A DNA stretch of 64,000 bases from Trichomonas vaginalis G3 (lineage: Eukaryota > Parabasalia > Trichomonadida > Trichomonadidae): contig NC_067204.1 of assembly GCF_026262505.1 (NCBI RefSeq), positions 16,780,165 to 16,844,164 of the forward strand, written 5' to 3'. The position numbers and the translations under genes are program-made. The notes under the pieces were generated by a model. That model was not told where the DNA came from, ran no database searches, and saw only the letters and a list, made by a program, of their open reading frames with translations. Positions 40,447-50,855 of this stretch are shown piece after piece. Positions within the stretch are counted from its first letter, which is position 1. Each line of letters begins with the position of its first letter.

Positions 40447-41293
40447 TTATATTTTTACCGTTCGATAGTAGTTGTATATGAAACTAAGTTCTAAGTAAAA
40501 CGCATGGTATAATGGAATTATTCTCTTTCTTCCATCTGTTGTAAACCATACTTGAAAGTCTGAAATACTTCCACTTGGTGGTTCATATAGCTTTGTAGGT
40601 TTTTTCGTAAAAGTCATTTGCCAAGCATAAAAAAGAGTTTTGTGCACCAGAAAAATGAAGCATGAACTATAATAGCATCTGAGTCGAAAACATTTCATAT
40701 GTTCCATTAGGGTTTTTCGACTTCATAAAAGTCCGGGTGTACTGGATATTCTGCAGGCTGATTTAACATCCTCATAAATCTATACCATGCCAAGTTGTTA
40801 TATTTTGTAGAAATATAAACGTTTTCTCCAAGGTCTTCTATTCTATTGATTTTAACAGTTGCATTTTTCCTGTCATATATAATATCGAGATGGTACTCTC
40901 CCTCGTCAATTGTTATGGTTTGCATATTCGATATAGATGTCGTTTATTTTTTCTTGAAAAGCTTGAAGAGTTGTTTCTAAGTTTACAAGCAAATTCACTT
41001 GTAAAAGTTTTCCTGTTCAAATTTCTCATACGTACGTTTTTCTTTGTTATAGTATCGAACTTCAAACCGACTGTAAATGGGAAACCATGTATGGCTTCTG
41101 AAATGAACTTCATTCTACGAAAGCCAATAGCTTTTGTGACAGATGGGTCTCTTAACCATCTTAACGGGTAGTCAAAACGATAGCCTTCATGCTTTACGGT
41201 CTCTGTCTCAAACTTTTGACCGACATTCGTAAAAAGTTCATCTAATGGTTTAGTTGTAGCAACTCTTGAATTTTCTTTTTCTATTGAAAGCAT
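40447..41293 (-). pseudogene. Broken relative of the 286-aa protein at 45,633
   Basis: Shares TKPLDELFTNVGQ, YRFDYPLRWL, KAIGFRRMKF and YEPPSGSISDFQVWFTT with the whole protein at 45,633-46,493 but is clearly diverged, so it is an old paralogue. A few breaks. Confidence 0.65.
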
Positions 41294-41310
41294 ATTTATC
41301 TAGAATAAAA

Positions 41311-42690
41311 ATGTCAAATGAAACAGCGTCTATGAGAGAAATACAACACAACCGACAACTCATTATAACAAGCTCTAATAAGAACAAACAAACTTTTCAA
41401 ACTATTCTAAGATATTCTGAGTCATTGAAAGAAGGAAACTTAAAACTGACTTTAAACCAATGACAGATGAGTTTCTGTTTCAAGACAATAAGAACATACT
41501 GTCTGTATAAATCCAACAAAGGAACTTTAAACGAGAAACCTATAAAAGAACTTCTTTTGAAAGCAAGATGTTGACAACAAAGCAGACAAAACATATGTAG
41601 ACGATGCAATAGCAAAAGAAGAAGAAAGAGCTGACAAAGCTTATGCAACAAAAGAACATACTCATCCTGAACTAGCAGACAAACATATGTTGACAATAAA
41701 ATGTCGAGTGAAGTGACAAGAGTGAAAACGAATATTCTAAAAAGACTCATACACATACCATTGCAAATATTGCAAACTTACAAGAAACCTTAAACAGAAA
41801 AGTGCCGTTGGAATACACATACATCTTCTGAAAAACAGACTTAAACGTTAGCCTTGAAAAGAAAGCAAGACAAGAACCATACACATACAAGTTTTACAAC
41901 TGTTACTATAGAAAGTATTGAAGGAACGGTTGAAGAAACTGGTGGGGATGTATTATATGTAAACCTCCTAACTTTCCACAAGGTTTAACATCGGATGACG
42001 ACATAACGACGATGAGAAACATTAGATGTAAAGATGTTTATGTCATGAAGGATGAACATAACGTTAAATTCACTGCTCAAGATTTATATGACAAGAAAGC
42101 AGACAAGAACCATACACATACAAGTTTTACAACTTTTACAGCAGATGATATTACACTAAACAAACCTTGCCAAGTAAAGCTCCAACAATACACCGGCAAC
42201 AAGTCTTGTAGATACTTTGATATCTAATGACAAAGTAGTATTAACATCTAAGACAGGAACTCAATGTGCTTAAACAAATTTGCCGAATCTTTTTACCCGG
42301 TTGGCTCTATTATACGTCAATGAACTCTACCAGACCAGAAGTAGTACTTGGTTTTGGAATTGGACTCAAATAGTCGACAGGTTTTTGTATTGTGCAAACT
42401 CTTCAAAGGAAACAGGTGGAAGTAAAACGATTTCAGGTGCAAATTTACCTGCGCACAGTCACTAACGTAAGTTTAACTACATCTCGAGAAGGTGGCATAG
42501 GCATAAATATTGGGATTGGACAGGAATGACAAAAGTAAAGGATATGATGTTAAAGACAACGTTCAGTTTGCTATAAATTGTTACTTGGATAACACTGAGG
42601 TAGGAGGATACACATTTCGTTTCAGGGTATACGCAAACAACACAAGTAAAGACTACATGCCACCTTACATGACAGTTTACGCATGGTAAG
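41311..42690 (+). pseudogene. Phage-type tail-fibre/collar protein (broken)
   Basis: N-terminal helical part (MSNETASMREIQHNRQL), then repeated KADKNHTHTSF-type segments as in phage fibre shafts. The C-terminal part has the classic layout YPVGSI...N.TRPEVVLGFGTW.QIVDRFL, then TISGANLPAHSH, ending DYMPPYMTVYAW. Those are hallmarks of phage short tail fibre/collar domains that bind host surfaces. The gene is tail to tail with the integrase (7 bp apart). Several breaks. Confidence 0.75.
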
Positions 42691-42697
42691 AATTGCT

Positions 42698-43640
42698 TAG
42701 TCATTTTCAACTTCTTTAGCATATTCGTCAGGAGTTGTCTTATATTTGTTAGGAACTGTCTTTGAAAGTATACCACCTTGAACTTTGACAAGTTTGAAAC
42801 GAGGTCTGACAATAGTAGTTTTATCTTCTGCTTGCAGTCTGTACATTTTGCCATGTTTGCTAAAACTTCATAATATTCTTTGTATACTTCTTCTATTTTT
42901 ACGAACACGAATGTGAGTACCTGTCGGTTTCCCATTGTTGTCATAGTCATAGTATTTTCATATGGGTCGCGTTTGGGTATTTCTATTTTTACTTTGTCAC
43001 CTTTCTGAAGTTTGAAGCCCGGCATTCTTTCTTGTTTGTCTCTTTGACTAAATTATTAAATATATAGTCTTTCTCTAAGTCGGGTTGTTTTCATTTCTTC
43101 GGGGAGTGGTTTCCCAACCTTTTTGTTTACGGTGTAAATATTTAAAACTTGTCTCATCTTTGCCATGGAAAGTGTCTATATTTGTCGTCATATGACTTTC
43201 ATTTGCTTCACCACCTTGTGGTTGGTTTAAGTCTCTTAACATTTTTATACAACCGTCAATGACACCAAGAGCAGAATGGTTTTGGTCGACAATGAAATAT
43301 TGGTTTACATTTTTGAACGCAGATAGTTTTTAATATCGTCTGATTTGAAAGAACTTTCACAGTCAGATGTCAGTTTTGTTGGATGGTATTTGTCAACAAA
43401 TATTGTCAAAGCTGCTAAGATATCTAAAATATTTTTGACTGTAATGGTATGGCTTCACAGTATCTTGTGTTTTGACCGACAAATATTAGCCAGTATGGTG
43501 GTCCATCTTCTCTATACCTCGGAATGTTTTCCAAGATATCCATAAACCAAGCATTTGTGTTGAACTAAAGATTTTTACCATGAGTGCTTTCTTTGTCGCT
43601 TTAGAAACATAGGGTCCTTGTTTGGATTCGTCATTTTTTA
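42698..43640 (-). pseudogene. Retrovirus-like integrase of the Maverick (broken)
   Basis: The catalytic rve-type core is recognisable from WFMDILENIP, GPPYWLIFVGQNTRYCEA, LTSDCESSF and NHSALGVIDGCIKML. The C-terminal region FKLQKGDKVKIEIPKRDPY looks like the integrase SH3-like tail. Such an integrase is a defining Maverick/Polinton gene and inserts the element. Several breaks. Confidence 0.8.
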
Positions 43641-43651
43641 ACCCATAAGAA

Positions 43652-44060
43652 ATGGGTTTATTTGGCGCGTTAGCAGAGTTGCATCCAGATTTTTACCCGC
43701 AGTGGGAACAATAGCCAGAGTGTATTTGGAGTTGGAAGGAAGATTTTGAGTACATTAGGTATACTTAAAGAGAAAGCACAACCTATTATACAAACTGTAC
43801 AGAAAGGTTGGGATGTAGCACGAGATGCAACAAATCTTATTCCAAATCCTGAAACAAGAGGAAAAGTTCAAGGATGGATGGACAATGTAGGAAGACAAGC
43901 AGGAAACTATTATAACAAAGCAAATGACTACTATAACCAAGCAGGACACTATATGACCAAGGTGAAAGATTCTTTAACAGAGGATATAACCATGCACAAC
44001 AGTGGGTAAACAATAACCAACCTCAACCGCCTCAAACTTGGGAATGTAAAGTTTTTTATT
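43652..44060 (+). pseudogene. Amphipathic, P/Q-tailed structural-type protein (broken)
   Basis: First codons MGLFGALAELHPD, then a TTTTTAC leader-like motif, then a helical body (AQPIIQTVQKGWDVARDA, NYYNKANDYYNQAG) and a tail rich in N/Q/P. Possibly two small genes. Layout resembles 40,203-40,441. Structural role inferred from composition and neighbours. About one or two breaks. Confidence 0.35.
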
Positions 44061-44068
44061 GAGATGAA

Positions 44069-44220
44069 ATGAACAATACAGCATTGAGACAAATGGTTCA
44101 AGATGGATTTGTCGGCTTCCAGCAGTTACACAACGTGTTTGTCAAGTTCTTCCTATACCTCAGGAAGTTTTAGACCGACTTAAAAAACAACAACAACCAG
44201 TTGAAAACAAACCAAACTAA
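44069..44220 (+). pseudogene. Small ~50-codon gene MNNTALRQMVQDG (broken)
   Basis: Behind GTTTTTTATTGAGATGAA, nearly the same leader as the next gene. Reads VGFQQLHNVFV and later EVLDRLKKQQQPVENKP. No family recognised; about one break. Confidence 0.35.
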
Positions 44221-44238
44221 AATTTTTACTGAGATGAA

Positions 44239-44826
44239 ATGACCGAAGAAGTTGAAACGGTAGATTTGACACCACAAACAAAAAGTTCAGAACCATTGTC
44301 AAAACCTGTCAAAGAACTTACAGAATGAAGAGAAAAATTCAAAAAAGAAAGTGCCAGGTCTGGAAATACAAACCCTAACTACAAAAGTCACTTTTCATAA
44401 AAATGGAACGGCAAGTATCTCAAAAAAGAAACAGACTCTCACAAATAAAATATTGAAGTCTGAAGGAGCTTTCGACAGACAACAGATGGAAAAGTTTTAC
44501 TTCACTGACCAACAGTTCATTATAGAACATCTCATTGACTTAGAGTCGAAATATTCTAAACTTTACAACAAACACAAAAAGTTGAAAGGAAAACAAAAAC
44601 AAATGGCATATGATATTTATGAAGATGTTGACGACACAACTGTTCCTGCAAGTGAGTAAAGTCAAAGGAACCGAAAAGTGACGAAAAACCGATAGAAGAA
44701 AGAAACCAAAAACTGAAGATAAACCAAAACCAAAGTTTAGTTTGGAAACTAAACCAAGTCAACCTTCATTAGCTGGTATGGGTTGGCGTCAAAGACTTAT
44801 GGCAGCAGGCGGTTATGTAAAGTAAA
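44239..44826 (+). pseudogene. Lysine-rich protein ending SLAGMGWRQRL (broken)
   Basis: Leader AATTTTTACTGAGATGAA. Acidic start (MTEEVETVDLTPQTK), a helical middle (QQFIIEHLIDLESKYSKL) and a K/P-rich tail ending SLAGMGWRQRLMAAGG. Ends ~30 bp before a polymerase start. A charged, lysine-rich protein beside the polymerase could be a terminal protein or DNA-binding core protein; not shown. A few breaks. Confidence 0.4.
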
Positions 44827-44857
44827 GAGAAAAAAATATTTTTTTATTTTTATAAAA

Positions 44858-45576
44858 ATGCCCCCATATAGAATGGACAGAAAGTCTGCTAGAATAAAAG
44901 CAGAGTTGCAAAGATATGGTTGGAGAGTTTCGAAGAATTTTAAATATAGGAAGGGAAGACCCATAAAAGTCTATGACAAATTGTCTGGTCTTCGCTACGA
45001 AATGGATTTGGAAACAGCACGTGCAAATTATCCAAACAGACTAGAGAGGTTAGAAGAAGAACGTCTTATGGACATGCCTTTCGATGTTAGTGAACCTCAA
45101 GTTGAAGGACACGACGGCTTTGCCAGATTCTACTGGAAACATGACGAACAATTGCATCCTTTGAGAAGGAAAAAAGGAAAAGGTGAAGACACACATGCTC
45201 CCATGGAAAGAACAAGATATGCATATGAAAGTACCGTGAAGTTAGAAGTCAAATTACATCTGGTCGAACCTTTACAGTAAACTTTGACGAAGGAAAGAAC
45301 AAAGAAGGCTTCATGGGTGTACTTGCTGCCATACAAGACGGAAATAAGAAAGGATACAATCTCAGATTGACCATAACAGATTTGGATGGTCACATTTACT
45401 ATGCACATGGCAATGTCACAACAGCCGCACAACTTCTTGACGCTTTCAAGACTACAAAGAGAGAACAAATGGTTGACTCCGACTCAGACATTTTGAATGC
45501 AATTGAAGGAATTGCAAGTGTCAAGTTCGAATGGTACCAACCTAACCCTCAAGCAGTCAGACAACATGTTTGTTAG
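44858..45576 (+). pseudogene. DNA polymerase B, third copy, N-terminal part only
   Basis: Matches the first ~240 residues of the polymerase at 35,344-37,497 (MPPYRMDRKS to NPQAVRQH), with the same promoter box. Polymerase catalytic motifs are not included. Broken. Confidence 0.85.
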
Positions 45577-45632
45577 ATGAGAAATATGAAATGGCATACC
45601 ATTTTAAAACAATATATTTTTACATATATTAA

Positions 45633-46493
45633 ATGCTTCAGGTTGAAAAACAAAGAACAAAAGTAGCAGATACAAAACCATTAGACTATATCTTTACAAA
45701 TGCTGGTAGGACTATATCAGATGAAGAAATTTCATCCCGAGCGTACAGGTTTGACTATCCAGTTTGTTGGCTTCAAAGTCCTTCAGATGCAAAGGCAATA
45801 GGATTTAGAAGAGTTTTGTTTTCAAATAGAACTAACGCATTTATGTTCGCAGTATATTTTCATGGGCAGTATAAAGGTTCTGATGGTCTAATAGACAAAT
45901 TTGACGAAATGAGGATCTTTACAGTTCGTTCAGACGAAAGTCTTGAGAAAACTCTAAATGACTTTCAAACTCAAATAAACAAATATTATTGGGAATTTCA
46001 AGAAAAATACGACTCTTTACTAAATGGAACATACTATCTGAAACTAGAATATGACAAGATGAACTCCACCGTTTCATTTCAAAAGATTGAAATTAACCCT
46101 CCAAGAGATACAGAGTTTTTATTTTGGCAAGTAGACAAACGTTCTTGGGCACAATTTCTTCGGTTACTAAACCAGAACGAACCATTACCACCAGATGGTC
46201 CATTTAAATTTATACTTCCACCAGCAGATTTGACAGTTTATAGAAACGTGTTTGACCCTCAAAATGTTATGTGTCATGCAAGTTTCAGTTCAAGCAACAA
46301 TAGTTTTCTATGTATTGGTAAGGACGTTTATGACTTTGCTTCTAAATTCTACGAACCACCTAGTAACAGTTTCTCTGACTTTCAAGTTTGGTTCACAACA
46401 AATGGTGTGCAGCATATTATACCATTGTACTATGACTTTTATCTCGAATTGTCTTTCATATATAACTACGGAAAAGTGCTGAAAAAGTATTGA
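45633..46493 (+). CDS. Unknown 286-aa protein, whole
   Basis: Leader ATATATTTTTACATATATTAA then MLQVEKQRTKVADTKPLDYI. Beta-rich look, many aromatic residues (FQVWFTTNG, FYLELSFIYNYG). No family recognised. A diverged broken relative lies at 40,447-41,293 on the other strand. The TTTTTAC leader, shared with the capsid gene, and its place near structural genes make a virion or attachment protein plausible. Alternative: a host-interaction protein. Confidence 0.55.
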   Translation: MLQVEKQRTKVADTKPLDYIFTNAGRTISDEEISSRAYRFDYPVCWLQSPSDAKAIGFRRVLFSNRTNAFMFAVYFHGQYKGSDGLIDKFDEMRIFTVRSDESLEKTLNDFQTQINKYYWEFQEKYDSLLNGTYYLKLEYDKMNSTVSFQKIEINPPRDTEFLFWQVDKRSWAQFLRLLNQNEPLPPDGPFKFILPPADLTVYRNVFDPQNVMCHASFSSSNNSFLCIGKDVYDFASKFYEPPSNSFSDFQVWFTTNGVQHIIPLYYDFYLELSFIYNYGKVLKKY

Positions 46494-46499
46494 AAAATA

Positions 46500-46985
46500 T
46501 ATTTTAGGGTAGATGGTTTTTAGGTGTCACCAGGTCCCTCGGTCCCTCGGTCATTTTAACTTCTCTGAAAAAGTGTGACAACATGACATTTAGACAACAG
46601 TCCAGGAAATAAACTTCATCGTACATGTTTTGTCATGATTTCATCGTAAATGTTTTGTCAAGACTTCATCGTACATGTTTTGTCATGACTTCTTCATCGT
46701 ATTCTTTCACCCGTTGAATTTTGTATAAAAAGCAACCGCCGGAATTCCGGCGGTTGGTATATTCTTCACAAAATGCTTGTTTTGAGGTCGAGCCACTTTT
46801 TGGCTCCACCGTATTTTTCAACCAAAACTCATTTTTTTCGGCAAAAATATATTTTAGGTTAGATGGTGAGATCTCAGAACTAGTCTTATACTGTTTCAAG
46901 ACAATGTCCGACGGTTAAGCCACAAACGAATGTCCGACGGTTAAGCCACAAACGAATGTCCGACGTACCACCCAAAAATATTTTT
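46500..46985. repeat. Intergenic modules and leader scar before third KilA-N cluster
   Basis: CCTCGGTCCCTCGG repeats, three 25-bp units, one inverted KilA-N fragment with the AACCGCCGG palindrome (46,708-46,830). Then two tandem copies of GTCCGACGGTTAAGCCACAA at 46,905-46,960, the leader of the P/Q-rich gene, which itself is absent here. Confidence 0.75.
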
Positions 46986-47007
46986 TATTTTTATTGTAAG
47001 AACTGAA

Positions 47008-47671
47008 ATGACAGTCGAAGCAAAAACGTTCACGAACAAATCTAATGGCGAAACATTCATAAAAGGCACTTACAACGGTATTGAAGTCTTACGTAGAGAC
47101 AAGGATGGTTATATAAATGCAACAAATATGTGTCAGCAGTTTAGGAAAGACTTTAGAAAGTTGTTGGAAAATAAGTCCTGGGAAGAGTATTTTAAGGCAT
47201 TTTGTGAAGAATATAGCAACCGCCGGAATTCCGGCGGTTGGTTTTTATACAAAATTCATGCAGGAATTCCTGATGAAATCAAACAGGTTAGAGGAACGTA
47301 TGTAGACCCAAGACTTGTAAACTATATAGCAATGTGGGCTTCTCCAAAATATTGTATAGCAGTTGGAAAAATTATGGACTCCATAGACAAGAAAGTTCAT
47401 GAGAAATTAGATGAAGAAGAACTCGAAGATACAGTAGAGAATGCTAAACCTTTGTTCGAAACAAGAAGTTAGAAAAATGCATGAAAAAAAAATAGAACAT
47501 GAACATGAGATGTGTTATGGTTATAAAGATTCTCCATACGAACTAGACCAATGGGAACAAGAAGATTTAAAGAGAGAATTTAGAGAATATGAACTCGCTA
47601 AGATAGCATTTGAAGCTGCAGAAAAGAAGTTAAAAGTTTGGGGTCGTTTTGTACAAAAATATTGTGAGTAA
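47008..47671 (+). pseudogene. KilA-N domain protein (type 1), third copy (broken)
   Basis: Same protein family as 19,926-20,591 with a few substitutions (NATNMCQQ, SNRRNSGG), same palindrome, promoter box and leader. About one break. Confidence 0.85.
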
Positions 47672-47689
47672 ATGAACCATTTATTTTTA

Positions 47690-48300
47690 TTGAATTCGGC
47701 AAAAATATATTTTAGGGTAGATGGTTTTTAGGTGGAACCAGGTCCCTCGGTCCCTCGGTCCCTCGGTTAAACGAACTTCTCTGAAAAAGTGTGACAACAT
47801 GACATTTTGACAACAGTCCAGGAAATAAACTTCTTCGTATATGTTTTGTCAAGACTTCTTCATCGTACATGTTTTGTCAAGACTTCTTCGTATATGTTTT
47901 GTCACCCGTTGAATTTTGTATAAAAAGCAACCCGCTGTTTTCCGGCGGTTGGTATATTCTTCACAAAATGCTTGTTTTGTCAAGACTTCATCGTAAATGT
48001 TTTGTCATGACTTCATCGTAAATGTTTTGTCAAGACTTCTTCGTAAATGTTTTGTCATGACTTCATCGTACATGTTTTGTCAAGACTTCATCGTATATGT
48101 TTTGTCAAGACTTCATCGTATATGTTTTGTCAAGACTTCTTCGTAAATGTTTTGTTACCCGTTGAATTTTGTATAAAAAGCAACCGCCGGAATTCCGGCG
48201 GTTGGTATATTCTTCACAAAATGCTTGTTTTGAGGTCGAGCCACTTTTGGCTCCACCGTATTTTTCAACCAAAACTCATGAATTTTGACACTTTCACAAA
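47690..48300. repeat. Intergenic modules, third cluster
   Basis: CCTCGGTCCC repeats, 25-bp units, and two inverted KilA-N fragments. The one at 47,908-47,980 mixes the two palindrome types (AACCCGCTG...CCGGCGGTT); the one at 48,160-48,270 carries AACCGCCGG...CCGGCGGTT. Confidence 0.85.
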
Positions 48301-48360
48301 AAACATAAAAAATAAAGTTAGTTTTTTAAAAAAAATATTTTTTATTTTTATTGTAAGAAC

Positions 48361-49257
48361 ATGTTAGCAACAACAGCACCAAACTCGTTAGTCATGAACC
48401 CAACTTCAATGTTAGTAGAGATGAAAAGCTTCATTCCTTCTTCATATACTTTCGAAACAGAAATCCAGAAGATAAAGCAAGAACTTCTCCAAGGAGATTT
48501 AGACTGTAGTGCGAAAGATGAAACAAATGAACAGTATCTTTATGAAATGCAGGACCTGGTGGAACATCTACCTAAACTTCCTGAAATACAACAACAAAAG
48601 CTCACTATTCCAGAATTCGATGAAATAGAAGTCAAAGCAACTGACTCAGTAGAAATAAAGAAGTTCATACGAAAGGTAAACTATGAGTTTCTTGGATTTC
48701 ATTGCAACCACAAAGACTGCGATATGGTATATTTCATTGACATATATAAATCTGGGGAGTTTAAGACCTACGACAACTTTGTTTCGTTAGTTGCAAAATG
48801 TGTATGGCAGATAAGAGATAAAGATAGAAGAGGTAAAGTATGGAACGGACAGATAAAACCCGCAACTTTTGAGTTAAAGAAAACCATTTACGCCTTAGTT
48901 GTTTTAGCAGGTAAGGTTTCAATGTACAATGCTAAAATGAACCCACAATGTTCAAAATGTAAAGCAGCAATGAAGAAATATAACTACTCCGTCAAAGAGA
49001 TAGAACGTATGAGAAACGACTATGCTGACTTAAAGAAAGAAGTAGAGAAACCAGCAGAAGATAAAATGGACATGTTGACATTTCTGAACAAAAACTATCC
49101 AACAGCTGACGATTTCCTTCTATCTGATGTCAAGAAGAAATATAAAGAAACATTCGGCATAGTTAAAACTTTTGATATCCTTCGTGAAGAAATAGAAGCC
49201 ACAAAACTGTTTAAAGTCATGAACCATCACAACATATACCATGTAAAACGCTTATAA
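48361..49257 (+). CDS. Unknown 298-aa KilA-N-cluster protein, third copy
   Basis: About 90% like the 304-aa proteins in the arms, six residues shorter near ~125. Retains NPQCSKCKAAM and the C-terminal helical region. Whole. Its divergence gives a sense of the distance between this cluster and the arms. Confidence 0.7.
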   Translation: MLATTAPNSLVMNPTSMLVEMKSFIPSSYTFETEIQKIKQELLQGDLDCSAKDETNEQYLYEMQDLVEHLPKLPEIQQQKLTIPEFDEIEVKATDSVEIKKFIRKVNYEFLGFHCNHKDCDMVYFIDIYKSGEFKTYDNFVSLVAKCVWQIRDKDRRGKVWNGQIKPATFELKKTIYALVVLAGKVSMYNAKMNPQCSKCKAAMKKYNYSVKEIERMRNDYADLKKEVEKPAEDKMDMLTFLNKNYPTADDFLLSDVKKKYKETFGIVKTFDILREEIEATKLFKVMNHHNIYHVKRL

Positions 49258-49259
49258 AA

Positions 49260-50098
49260 CTTTATGGTAGAAATATATTTTTGTCTGATTTACGCTCATT
49301 ACGAAGAAGTCTTGACAAAACATATACGAAGAAGTTTATTTCCTGTGTTGTTGTCAAAATGTCATGTTGTCACCATTTTCAAAAAGATGTTAGTTGACCG
49401 AGGGACCGAGGGACCTGGTGACACCTAAAAACCATCTACCCTAAAATATATTTTTGTCTGATTTACGCTCATTGACGATGAAATCATGACAAAACATATA
49501 CGAAGAAGTTTATTTCCTGTGTTGTTGTCAAAATGTCATGTTGTCACCATTTTCAAAAAGATGTTAGTTGACCGAGGGACCGAGGGACCTGGTTCCACCT
49601 AAAAACCATCTACCCTAAAATCGTGAAAAAATGACTAAATTTCATTATATAACTGCTATTTTTTTACGAAGAGAACTTTAACACTTCGTCAAAAAAATCC
49701 CTGAAATCATAAAAAAAATGACTAAATTTCATTATATAACTGTATTTTTTTTACGAAGAGAACTTTAACACTTCGTCAAAAAAATCCCTGAAATCATAAA
49801 AAAATGACCAAATTTCATTATATAACTGTATTTTTTTTACGAAGAGAACTTTAACACTTCGTCAAAAAAATCCCTGAAATCGTAAAAAAATGACCAAATT
49901 TCATGAATTTCCTCATATGTTTGCTACCCTCGGAAAACCGAGGATAGAGATTCCGTACGAAAATCGTGAAAAAATGACCAAATTTCATGAATTTCCTCAT
50001 ATGTTTGCGACCCGAGGAAAACCGAGGAACGAGATTCCATACGAAAATCGTGAAAAAATGACCAAATTTCATGAATTTCCTTAAGATACAAAATAGAA
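49260..50098. repeat. Intergenic hairpin array, third cluster
   Basis: Two ACCGAGGGACCGAGGGACC blocks, then three repeats of TTTTACGAAGAGAAC...CACTTCGTC, then tandem modules reading EFPHMFATLGKPRIEIPYEN and EFPHMFATRGKPRNEIPYEN, ending in a partial third. The modules are variants of the KilA-N type 2 loop at 26,022. Confidence 0.85.
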
Positions 50099-50155
50099 AA
50101 AATAAAGTTAGTTTTTTAAAAAAAATATTTTTTATCTTGTATGTAAGAACAGAAA

Positions 50156-50765
50156 ATGACAAACACTGAGTTTGAAACAGTTAAAAAGATAGACAATGAC
50201 ACCAAAGTGGTTAGAATTGGTGATTTAAACGTAAGATACTCAAAGAAATACAAGAAATATTCTTTGTCAGACATTTTATCTCCATCTGGAAAGAAAGCAT
50301 TCGACTGGGTTAAAATTGCTTCAACTCAGAAAATTTTGACAAGAAATCCTGAGCTTATGATATCAGTAGCATTTCATGGAACAAGAGCATATCTTATAGA
50401 CAAAAGTCTTATACCAATAGTTTTGTTATGGTTAGACCCAGTTGTTGGATATAACTTCATAACAATAGGTTCATTCGATACTGAACGTTGCAGTGAGGGC
50501 TTACTTTACATCGTTCAGAAACCGAAGGACTTCAATACAAAGAGATATAAGATAGGAAGAACATATAATATAACTAAAAGATATGACAGTATAGTCAATA
50601 GAGTTAAGGTTGTGTTCGTTAACGATATGAGAGCTGCTGAAACAGAACTACTTGAAAAGTTTGAGAAAATGTATGGTGCTCCCACGAAAGGTAAAGAAAC
50701 GTTTGAAGTAGATGAGAATAGGTAAAGCTATAAAATTATTTGACGAAGTTGCTGAAAATACATGT
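50156..50765 (+). pseudogene. KilA-N + T5orf172 protein, third copy (broken)
   Basis: Like 24,330-24,941 but around the conserved W it reads PSGKKAFDWVKIAS, and FHGTRAYL for FYGTTAYL; the T5orf172 half is nearly unchanged. About one break. Confidence 0.8.
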
Positions 50766-50855
50766 AAAGCGTTTATTTTTGGTCTTTTGTGAAAGTCAGA
50801 AAATAACGCTAATTTTTTATAAAATATTTTTTTTATCCGGAATATAAGGACAGAT

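Noticed and set aside
50100-50155. Spliceosomal 5' splice site in the GTATGTAAGAAC leader
   Set aside because: GTATGT fits the trichomonad 5' site, but no ACTAACACACAG-type branch/3' site follows and the leader runs straight into the ATG.
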